A program made the position numbers and the translations under genes. Below the pieces are notes generated by a model, which saw only the letters and a list, made by a program, of their open reading frames with translations, did no database searches and was not told the origin of the DNA. Shown here piece after piece: positions 54,555-62,109 of a DNA stretch of 64,000 nucleotides. Origin of the DNA: Polaribacter sp. Hel1_33_78 (lineage in GTDB: Bacteria; Bacteroidota; Bacteroidia; Flavobacteriales; Flavobacteriaceae); NCBI RefSeq assembly GCF_900106075.1, contig NZ_LT629794.1, positions 1,344,001 through 1,408,000 on the forward strand, written 5' to 3'. The stretch's first letter is position 1. Each line of letters begins with the position of its first letter.

Positions 54555-55730
54555 ATGAATTATATACTTTTTGATGGTAGTGTTAGAAATTCACTACTAC
54601 CTTTTACTTATACCAAACCTGTAGCAGATATTCGTATTGGAATTTTAACCATTAGAGAAAAATGGGAAAAATATTTAAGCCTAACAACCACAACAGTAAC
54701 AGAAGAATATTTAGAGGAAAAATATCCAATGGTGGAATTGGAACAGAATGTTTTAATAAATGCTTCCTTTTGTCCAACAAAAAGTTTGGTTGAAAAAGTG
54801 AAAAACTTATCAAAAAATGAGGCCATTTTTAAAGGTGAAGATGTCATTGCTTTTTTTACATCTGATTCTCAAGAAGAAGTAAATTTTGATGACTATACTC
54901 AAATTGAGTTTGATGAAGACATTCTTCAAATAAAAAATACTTGGGATATTTTTTCATTAAATGACAAAGCGATTCAAGAAGATTTTGAATTGATTACAGA
55001 AGGAAGAACTTCAGAGCCAATTCCGGCAGGTGTTCAATACATAAATAAAGAAAACATATTTATTGAAGAAGGAGCAAAGCTTACATTTGCTTTTTTAAAT
55101 GCAACTGATGGACCGATTTACGTCGGTAAAGATGCAGAAATTATGGAAGGTTGTGTTGTACGAGGAGCTTTAGCAATGTGCGAACATTCTGTATTAAAAT
55201 TAGGAACAAAAATTTATGGAGCTACCACTTTAGGACCTTATTGTAAAGTAGGAGGTGAGGTAAATAATTCAGTTCTAATGGGATATTCTAGCAAGGGGCA
55301 TGATGGTTTTTTAGGGAATTCTGTTCTGGGAGAATGGTGTAATTTAGGCGCAGATACAAACAATTCGAATCTTAAAAATAATTATGCAGAAGTAAAATTA
55401 TGGAATTATGAAACCGGCCGTTTTGCAAAAACAGGATTACAATTTTGTGGATTAATGATGGGTGATCATTCTAAATGTGGCATTAATACAATGTTCAATA
55501 CAGGGACTGTAATAGGGGTTTCTGTCAATATTTTTGGCCCTGGATTTCCTAGAAATTTTGTACCATCTTTCAGTTGGGGAGGCGCGTCAGGGTTTACAGA
55601 GTATAAAACCAATAAAGTTTTTGAAGTTGCAGATGTTGTTATGAAACGAAGAAATTTAGTTTTTGATGCTATAGAGGAACGAATTTTAAAGCACGTTTTT
55701 GAGGAAACTAAACAGTATAGAAATTATTAA
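54555..55730 (+). CDS. GlmU-family protein (sugar nucleotidyltransferase-like, left-handed beta-helix)
   Basis: This 391-residue cytoplasmic protein resembles the GlmU-like family of Bacteroidota. The N-terminal part (about 1-190) aligns with that family (LPFTYTKPVADIRIGILTIREKWE) but lacks the GxGTRM signature of active GlmU pyrophosphorylases. The C-terminal part has hexapeptide repeats forming a left-handed helix (IYVGKDAEIMEGCVVRGALAMCEHSV, VIGVSVNIFGPGF). It may be a nucleotidyltransferase with altered specificity or a structural paralogue. It converges with the oxidoreductase over a 14-bp gap. Confidence 0.85.
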   Translation: MNYILFDGSVRNSLLPFTYTKPVADIRIGILTIREKWEKYLSLTTTTVTEEYLEEKYPMVELEQNVLINASFCPTKSLVEKVKNLSKNEAIFKGEDVIAFFTSDSQEEVNFDDYTQIEFDEDILQIKNTWDIFSLNDKAIQEDFELITEGRTSEPIPAGVQYINKENIFIEEGAKLTFAFLNATDGPIYVGKDAEIMEGCVVRGALAMCEHSVLKLGTKIYGATTLGPYCKVGGEVNNSVLMGYSSKGHDGFLGNSVLGEWCNLGADTNNSNLKNNYAEVKLWNYETGRFAKTGLQFCGLMMGDHSKCGINTMFNTGTVIGVSVNIFGPGFPRNFVPSFSWGGASGFTEYKTNKVFEVADVVMKRRNLVFDAIEERILKHVFEETKQYRNY

Positions 55731-55744
55731 AAAGTATTTAAATT

Positions 55745-57859
55745 TTATTTACATAAAGTAACTTCAACATCTATACCGCTAAAAATAGCTACTCCAGTCA
55801 ATTCTTCTACGAATTGATCATCTGTTAAATCATTAATACTAACACCCGGGTTTGCAGCTGCAATATCTAATTTAATGCCTTTCCTGTGGTGTCCCCAACC
55901 ATGAGGAATGCTAATTACACTTTCGCAAATTTCATCATTTACATCTGCCGTAATTCTTACAGAACCAACTCTAGAAGTTATTTCTACTAAATCTCCGCTA
56001 GTAATGTTTCTTTTCATGGCATCATTTGGATGAATTATGAGATTACAAATATTAGACCCCTTCATTAAACTTTTACTATTATGCATCCAGCTATTATTAC
56101 TTCTAAGGTTTCTTCTTCCTATTAAGCTTAAAGTATTTGATATGGTTTTTTTACTTTTTAATAATTTATTAATTTCGTGAATATAGATATCGGATAAAAG
56201 TCTAATTTTTTTATTTTCGAATAATAAAACATCTTCTATTCTAGGTTTTAAAGAACCTAAATCTATGCCATTAGGATGTTGTTTAAGTTTTTCTAAATCT
56301 AAATTATAACAGCCTTTTTTTAGGCCACTATCTAATAAATAGTTTAAAGTTAAATTTTTAAACATTCCTATTTGCTGAAGTGTTTGGTCTGTCTTTTTGT
56401 GCTTTTTTAGTAGTGAAATGGTTAATCTTTTAAAAATATCAAAATCATACAAAGCATCTTTAGATTTTGCTATAATGGGTTCGCTATATTTTGTAGTATT
56501 CCTTATGGCTAAATTGTTAAAAATATAATCATAATGTGAAACTTCTAATGCTGTTGCTGGAGGTAAAATATAGTCAGCATTTTTTGTGGTTTCATTTAAA
56601 TAGATATCCACGGAAACCATAAAATCTAAACTATCGATAGCTTTTTCTAATTGTTTTCCATTAGGTGTCGATAAAACAGGATTACCACAAACCGTAATAA
56701 GTGCATTAATTTTAGATTCTTTTTTATTGAAAATTTCTTCAGCTAAAGTACTCACGGGCAATTCACCGTTAAATTCAGGTAATTTTCTAACGGTAGATTG
56801 CCATCTATTAAATTTTAAAACTGGTTTTTTGGTATTTACAACTCTAATTGCAGGTTTCGGGAACATTATGCCTCCAGGTGTATCAAAATTACCACTTAAA
56901 ATGTTTAATATATTTATTGCCCAAATACTTAAAGACCCATATTCTACAGTACTTAAACCTAACCTTCCGTATATCGAAGCAGATTTCGCGTTGATAAAAT
57001 CTTTAGTAATTAAAGATATTGTTTCATTTTTAATACCTGTTTTTGCTGCAACATAATCTAAATCTAAATTTTGTAACAAAGCTTTTAACACGCTTAATTC
57101 TTTGGTTGAAACATAGTTTTCTAGATGATTTAATGTAATCAGTTTCTCATCTAAAATTATTTTAATCATTGCTAATAATAGCCAAATATCTGATGCTGGT
57201 TTTATAAAATGATGTTCACTGGCTTTTTTTGCGGTTTCACTAAAACGAGGGTCAATAACTACTACTTTTCCTTTTAGCTTAATATCTTTTATTAATTTTC
57301 TTGCATTTGGTGCAGTCATCATACTTCCATTAGAAACCATTGGATTTCCGCCTAAAATTAGCCAATGATGCGTTCTGTGTAAATCTGGTACTGGTAATAA
57401 ATTTGAATGCCCAAACATAGTTGCAGCTGCTAAATGATGTGCTAGTTGATCTGCAGAGGTTGCAGAAAATACATTTTTTGATTTTATAGTTTTGTAAAAT
57501 AGAGGAGCACCAAGAATAGTTCCTAAATTATGTACTGAAGGATTTCCACTGTAGATTGCGATAGCATTTTTACCATGCTGTTCTTGAATTTGATGTAATT
57601 TTTCTGAAACCTCATTAATTGCTTGATCCCATGAAATTTCAATCCAATTTTTACCTACCTTTTTTAAGGGTTTCTTTAATCTATTAGGGTCTTCGTGAAT
57701 ATCTTTTAAACCTATGGCTTTTGGGCAAATATGACCTTTGCTAAATGGGTCTTTTTTATCACCAGATATTTTTTTAATTTTGTTTTTTTTAAGTATGATT
57801 TCTACACCACACATTGCTTCACAAAGATGACAAGTTCTATATTTTGTAATTTCAGACAT
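55745..57859 (-). CDS. Molybdopterin-dependent oxidoreductase with [4Fe-4S] cluster
   Basis: This 704-residue, apparently cytoplasmic protein (no Tat leader) belongs to the DMSO-reductase family. The N-terminal cluster ligands are Cys10, Cys13, Cys17 and Cys45. They are followed by the bis-MGD-binding domains (IYSGNPSVHNLG, ILGGNPMVSNGS, VVVIDPRFSETA) and a C-terminal MGD cap domain with HPNDAMKRNITSGDLVEI and ISIPHGWGHHRKG. It lacks adjacent ferredoxin or membrane partner genes, so its electron partner is unknown. The substrate cannot be read from the sequence; formate dehydrogenase-like or other activities are possible. Confidence 0.9.
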   Translation of the reverse strand: MSEITKYRTCHLCEAMCGVEIILKKNKIKKISGDKKDPFSKGHICPKAIGLKDIHEDPNRLKKPLKKVGKNWIEISWDQAINEVSEKLHQIQEQHGKNAIAIYSGNPSVHNLGTILGAPLFYKTIKSKNVFSATSADQLAHHLAAATMFGHSNLLPVPDLHRTHHWLILGGNPMVSNGSMMTAPNARKLIKDIKLKGKVVVIDPRFSETAKKASEHHFIKPASDIWLLLAMIKIILDEKLITLNHLENYVSTKELSVLKALLQNLDLDYVAAKTGIKNETISLITKDFINAKSASIYGRLGLSTVEYGSLSIWAINILNILSGNFDTPGGIMFPKPAIRVVNTKKPVLKFNRWQSTVRKLPEFNGELPVSTLAEEIFNKKESKINALITVCGNPVLSTPNGKQLEKAIDSLDFMVSVDIYLNETTKNADYILPPATALEVSHYDYIFNNLAIRNTTKYSEPIIAKSKDALYDFDIFKRLTISLLKKHKKTDQTLQQIGMFKNLTLNYLLDSGLKKGCYNLDLEKLKQHPNGIDLGSLKPRIEDVLLFENKKIRLLSDIYIHEINKLLKSKKTISNTLSLIGRRNLRSNNSWMHNSKSLMKGSNICNLIIHPNDAMKRNITSGDLVEITSRVGSVRITADVNDEICESVISIPHGWGHHRKGIKLDIAAANPGVSINDLTDDQFVEELTGVAIFSGIDVEVTLCK

Positions 57860-57886
57860 ACCCTAAATTTAAGGTAAATAAATCAC

Positions 57887-57931
57887 AAAAAAAGACAGCC
57901 AAAATAAATTTATTTTAGCTGTCTTTTTTTT
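57887..57931 (-). terminator. Terminator of the sigma-factor operon
   Basis: Arms with core GACAGC/GCTGTC (57894-57899 and 57918-57923), flanked by A-runs and T-runs, enclose an AT palindrome. The hairpin lies 16 bp beyond the end of the minus-strand DUF2807 gene and could serve both strands. Confidence 0.75.
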
Positions 57932-57946
57932 AAGAAAGAAATTCTA

Positions 57947-58681
57947 TTAATTTCTTTCAATTACGTCACCAGAACCCACAGATTTACTATCCACATCTTT
58001 AGGGTTTCCTTTGTAATAAATATTTCCAGAACCCACTACTTTTGCTTTAATTTTAGTTTTAACGGTAGCTTTTATACTTCCAGATCCCGCAATATTTGCA
58101 TTTAGAATATCAGTATTTAGTTCATAGGCCTCTATACTTCCAGATCCCGCAATTGAACATGTAAATTCATTAGATTTTCCAAATAATTTAATGTTTCCAG
58201 AACCACCAATTGATGATTTCATTTCATCAGTATCAACATGTAAAGTAATGTTTCCAGAGCCGCCTAAAGAAACTGCTAAATCCTGGTTTTTTATGATGCC
58301 TTGATTTGTGATGTTTCCAGAACCACCCAAAGAAATTTTGTCTAAACTTTCATAAGTAACCGTAATCGTTAACTTTTTGGTAGTTCTTACATTTATGTTT
58401 TTTTCATATTTTATTTTTAAAGTATTATTTTTTACTTCAGTTATTATGTGAGGGATAATGTTTTCTTCACCTTCAATAGTTATTTTACCTTCTTTTCCTT
58501 TTACAAGAATTATGTCAAAAGAACCACCAACAGAAAGCCCATCATAACCTGAAGTAGTTCTGTTTAAAGTAACAATATTTCCATTTCCTTTAATTTTTTT
58601 ACTATTTCCCCACCAATCTTGTGCATTGATAGATACAGTAATTGTTAGGAGTAGTAATGTAAGTGTAGTTTTTTTAAACAT
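57947..58681 (-). CDS. Head-GIN domain (DUF2807) exported protein
   Basis: This 244-residue protein has a signal peptide (about residues 1-20, ending NAQ). The mature part is a right-handed beta-solenoid-like domain with the repeating phrase GSGNI or GSGSI about every 20 residues (seven copies from about residue 117 to 240). The Ser-Gly turn alternates with hydrophobic strands. The function of the family is unknown and it is presumed envelope-associated. It is the last gene of the ECF sigma operon, 29 bp after the DUF4097-like gene. Confidence 0.87.
   Translation of the reverse strand: MFKKTTLTLLLLTITVSINAQDWWGNSKKIKGNGNIVTLNRTTSGYDGLSVGGSFDIILVKGKEGKITIEGEENIIPHIITEVKNNTLKIKYEKNINVRTTKKLTITVTYESLDKISLGGSGNITNQGIIKNQDLAVSLGGSGNITLHVDTDEMKSSIGGSGNIKLFGKSNEFTCSIAGSGSIEAYELNTDILNANIAGSGSIKATVKTKIKAKVVGSGNIYYKGNPKDVDSKSVGSGDVIERN
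58073..58153. repeat. Short DNA repeats in the DUF2807 gene
   Basis: An exact 21-base copy (TATACTTCCAGATCCCGCAAT) occurs at 58073-58093 and again at 58133-58153, exactly 60 bp apart. A shorter unit, ATGTTTCCAG, recurs at 58191, 58248 and 58311. The 60-bp period equals one 20-residue coil of the protein. Confidence 0.85.
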
Positions 58682-58710
58682 AATTTATATTTTTAAGTTG
58701 TCTTGGTTTG

Positions 58711-59790
58711 TTAATTTTCTTTGATGGAAACGCCACCATATTGAGAGTTAATTTTTATACTAGAATCCGAATTTCCTTTTCCGAATTTTCCTTCATAATA
58801 TTTTTTAGATGATTTAGAAATTTTTTTGTAAAATTCTATGTTGTCCTCATTTCTTTTAAAACTAGCATATTGTAAATTTAATTCAAAGTTGAACACCGCA
58901 TCTTGGTCTACATTAATTCTAATGCCTGCGTATTCTCCATCAATATTTACGCTTTCAAAATCTTTTACCAAACGTTTTACAGAAATAGCGCCATAATCAG
59001 TGTCAACTTTTAAATTCTTTCTAATAGTTCCAAAACGCATACTAACGTAATCTGATTTTCCATTTACATTCAATGCTTCATCAATGGTAATTGAACCGTA
59101 ATCAGCATTAAAATCAATATCCTCAATTTTTTCAAATTTTAAAGCAGAGTAATCTGCATTTACTTTTAAAGTTCCTGAATTTTCAATAGTAATTTTAGAG
59201 TAATCTAGATCAAGATTACCACTTTTCATAAAAACTACATTAGATGCTGAGCAATAATCTAAATTAATACTATTATTTTCTGCTGATAATTCACCGATAG
59301 AAATTTTCCCATAATCGCAGTTAATGTTTGCTGTTCCAGATAAATCACTTAAAAAAATACTACCATAATCATTATCTAAATCGGCATCATTGGTTTTAGG
59401 CATTTTTATTATGTAGTTGATTTGAAAATTTAAATTGTTATTTTTTTTCCAAAAAGACCACCTGTTTTTTTCTTTTTCAAATTTTGTAATTGCAGACACA
59501 AAATTAAGAGATGATTCAAACTCCACGTCAATACGTTCAAGCTTTTCTTTAACGCTATCTACATCATCTCCTTTTACGGTAATAGTAACTTCAATTTCTA
59601 CTCGCTTTTTATCCCAAGTTGTAATGTTTAAATTTCCATAACTATTCTTAATATTGAGTTTAGCATCAGTACTTACTTTAAATTCTTTTTTAATTATTCT
59701 ACTTTTTTCATGTTTTTTGTCATCAACATGGGCCGACGCAATTAACGGAATAAGCAAGAATAGAAGTACAGTTTTATAGATAGATTTCAT
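58711..59790 (-). CDS. DUF4097-like beta-repeat exported protein
   Basis: This 359-residue exported protein has a signal peptide (hydrophobic core VLLFLLIPLIA). After a region of about 40-130 it shows at least eight copies of a 20-residue repeat with the key pattern [N/D]xDYxxI (NDYGSIFL, CDYGKISI, LDYSKITI, ADYSALKF, ADYGSITI, TDYGAISV, GEYAGIRI), predicting a beta-solenoid. It resembles the DUF4097 putative adhesin family. Its start overlaps the upstream TM-protein gene by 17 bp. It probably sits in the envelope, and its function is unknown. Confidence 0.78.
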   Translation of the reverse strand: MKSIYKTVLLFLLIPLIASAHVDDKKHEKSRIIKKEFKVSTDAKLNIKNSYGNLNITTWDKKRVEIEVTITVKGDDVDSVKEKLERIDVEFESSLNFVSAITKFEKEKNRWSFWKKNNNLNFQINYIIKMPKTNDADLDNDYGSIFLSDLSGTANINCDYGKISIGELSAENNSINLDYCSASNVVFMKSGNLDLDYSKITIENSGTLKVNADYSALKFEKIEDIDFNADYGSITIDEALNVNGKSDYVSMRFGTIRKNLKVDTDYGAISVKRLVKDFESVNIDGEYAGIRINVDQDAVFNFELNLQYASFKRNEDNIEFYKKISKSSKKYYEGKFGKGNSDSSIKINSQYGGVSIKEN

Positions 59791-60301
59791 TGTTTAAGGT
59801 TTTAGTATTTTTAATTTGCTCTATTCGGTTCAGTACATTTTCTAAAATTTCTAAACGTTTTTGATAGTTCTTTATCATCGCATTTATAATTAGTTTAGAG
59901 TTACTGCTATTATTTAATTCTGTCATAAAGCTTTTATAATCGTCTTCAAGTTCTTCTAATTGTTCTAAAGCTTCTTCAATAACTGATTCTGTCTCTAGGT
60001 TTCTGTTTTTTTCAATAGTTTTTAATTCTTGATGGATTGTAGAAACAAAATAGTTTTGAACTTCTTCCATTTTAGGTGATACATCTGCCAGATCTAACTG
60101 TTGTTTTTGATAATTGTTTCCCATCCAAAAGCCAAAAACTAAAACAACCGAAGCTGCTATGGATAACCATTTCCAAGTAGGTTTTTTATGATTTTGTGCA
60201 GGTTTGTTTAATCTTTTTTCAAAGCGCTTTTCATGCCCTAATTTTGGCTCATGAAAATCAAAATCATTTTCAGAAAAAAAATCATGTAATTTATCTTCCA
60301 T
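59774..60301 (-). CDS. Single-TM protein, probable sigma-factor regulator
   Basis: This 175-residue protein has an N-terminal cytoplasmic part (residues 1-42, acidic then basic), one membrane helix at about 45-61, and a periplasmic coiled coil (about 72-165) rich in Glu and Lys. Its position directly after an ECF sigma gene, with an 11-bp overlap, suggests it is the anti-sigma factor. I see no zinc-binding HxxxCxxC motif, so it is not a classical ZAS-type regulator. The call is positional; a structural or sensory role without sigma binding is possible. Confidence 0.65.
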   Translation of the reverse strand: MEDKLHDFFSENDFDFHEPKLGHEKRFEKRLNKPAQNHKKPTWKWLSIAASVVLVFGFWMGNNYQKQQLDLADVSPKMEEVQNYFVSTIHQELKTIEKNRNLETESVIEEALEQLEELEDDYKSFMTELNNSSNSKLIINAMIKNYQKRLEILENVLNRIEQIKNTKTLNNEIYL

Positions 60302-60857
60302 ACGCTTGAGTTTTTATGCTTTCTGTAAGTAATATTTGCTTCAATTTTTTCTTTGCTCTAGAAACGGTAGTTCTCACGTTCTCATTTGTATAATTTAAAA
60401 TTTGTGCGATTTCTTCATAATCATAACCTTCAATTAAATTAAGGGTGAGTACTAATCTATAATTATCTTTTAAGCTTTGTAAGGTATTTAAAACATTTTT
60501 AGGATTTAAGCCTTTATAATCGATTACTTCATCTGTAATTTTATCATTGGTAATAACTTCCATTTTTACTTCTTGATACCGATTGTTTTTTTTTAACTGT
60601 GTTAAACTTTTATTAATCACAATTCGTTTTAACCAGGCACCGAAAGTTACTTCACCTTTAAATGTATGCAATTTTGTAAAAGCCGTTAAAAAAGCTTCTT
60701 GCATAATGTCTTCAGCTTCAAAATTATCTTTTAAAATTCTATGTGCAGTATTATACATTGCTTGATAGTAAGCTTTATATAAATCTAACTGCGCATTTTT
60801 ATCCGATTTTTTGCAGCGTTTTATAAGGTTGGTTATATGTGGTTGACTAGTTTCCAA
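60291..60857 (-). CDS. RNA polymerase sigma factor, ECF subfamily
   Basis: This 188-residue sigma-70-family protein has region 2 (about residues 10-92: NTAHRILKDNFEAEDIMQEAFLTAF and GAWLKRIVINKSL) and region 4 (about 124-176: DNYRLVLTLNLIEGYDYEEIAQILNY and VRTTVSRAKKKLKQ). It directs RNA polymerase to a special promoter set. It heads a four-gene operon with a one-TM protein and two beta-repeat exported proteins, so an envelope response is probable. No typical promoter was identified in the 100 bp upstream, which fits autoregulation but does not prove it. Confidence 0.93.
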   Translation of the reverse strand: METSQPHITNLIKRCKKSDKNAQLDLYKAYYQAMYNTAHRILKDNFEAEDIMQEAFLTAFTKLHTFKGEVTFGAWLKRIVINKSLTQLKKNNRYQEVKMEVITNDKITDEVIDYKGLNPKNVLNTLQSLKDNYRLVLTLNLIEGYDYEEIAQILNYTNENVRTTVSRAKKKLKQILLTESIKTQAYGR

Positions 60858-60957
60858 TAAAACGTTTCTATATGAAAGACTAAACTGTTTATGCGTTGTG
60901 ACAGTTTTGTGAAAATAAAAATAGTCTTTTTAAAGAGAAAGTGATTAATTCAATATT

Positions 60958-61905
60958 TTAAAGACTTTCCAGTATGGAGTTGACATTATTTTTATCTTCT
61001 ATTTTAAGCAAACTCCATTGCAAGTCATAGCAAATTGTTTCTCCAATTTTTAATTTCTTTTCAGGACTCAAACATTCTAATTCGCTAAATAAATGATTTC
61101 CAAATATGGTTACAGAAGTTCCTCCATCTGGATATGAGTTTTTATCATCAAAATTAAATTTTTCTATAAATAAAGTTTTGTGTAAATACCCAGCAATCCA
61201 ATTCTTAGAATCTGCACCTACTTTTTGAGGTAAATTGTCAGATGATTTTAATTTTAAAATAGCACTATTTAGGGCTGCGTTTATATGAGCATTATTCTTT
61301 GCATCTGGCCACTTAGGTATTAAAAAACCGTTTTCAAATATACTTTTTTTATTGATGGGTAAGTAGCTAGTATTCGGTGTTTTAATTTTAGATAAACTCC
61401 AAATAGTTAGTGGAATTTCTTCAATAACTTTATTTTTAGCAGCAGTTTTTTTTGTCAATTTTTGTTGAATTTTAACTTTTGTTCCATTTTCTGACATTGT
61501 AATAATTCTTTCTAATTGTATCCCTAGTAATTCACTCAAAGGACTCTTTAGAATAACGCCGTTTTTTAAGAAAGTAACCTCATAAGAACTCGCATTTAGA
61601 AATGGATCTGGTACGTGTCTGCTGCCAGTTAAAATATTAAAATATTCTTCAGAGCATGGTAAAACTCTATTGCCACCAAGATTTGGAGCTTGGTTCGTAT
61701 TGTTTTCTTGAAAGTAATTTCCAGCATTAAATTTAATACCTTCAAGTTGCTCATTTTCATAAAACATATTTGTTCCGTCTAAGAAACCATAGTGCATAAT
61801 TCTACCAATTTCTGGTACTACTAAAATTTTAATAGTTGAATTTGAAATTTCTATTGTTTCTTTCCAGCCTTTATATGATATATTCTTTATTTTTATCTTA
61901 GACAT
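60958..61905 (-). CDS. DUF4380 family protein (galactose-mutarotase-like fold)
   Basis: This 315-residue cytoplasmic protein lacks a signal peptide. It begins with IKIKNISYKGWKETIEISN, followed by LVVPEIGRIMHYGF near residues 28-41 and NLGGNRVLPC near 74-83, which match DUF4380. The all-beta architecture suggests an aldose-epimerase-like supersandwich that binds sugars. No catalytic residue can be named. It is a single gene, 100 bp upstream of the sigma operon on the same strand and divergent from lon. The function is unknown. Confidence 0.75.
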   Translation of the reverse strand: MSKIKIKNISYKGWKETIEISNSTIKILVVPEIGRIMHYGFLDGTNMFYENEQLEGIKFNAGNYFQENNTNQAPNLGGNRVLPCSEEYFNILTGSRHVPDPFLNASSYEVTFLKNGVILKSPLSELLGIQLERIITMSENGTKVKIQQKLTKKTAAKNKVIEEIPLTIWSLSKIKTPNTSYLPINKKSIFENGFLIPKWPDAKNNAHINAALNSAILKLKSSDNLPQKVGADSKNWIAGYLHKTLFIEKFNFDDKNSYPDGGTSVTIFGNHLFSELECLSPEKKLKIGETICYDLQWSLLKIEDKNNVNSILESL

Positions 61906-62109
61906 ATCTTTTGTTTTAGTTGCAAAAATGATAAAAAAAAATGAAGTAATTAAATTCTATTTACCAATGGCACAACAATTGTCTTATTTAAATGAGATAA
62001 TGAAGGGTTTAATTTTAAACAATTGGTTATCAATTAATTATAATTAAAATAGTGATATTGGTTTTTATTGATTCAATAAATCAATGTCACAATGACAGAT
62101 ATACAGAAA

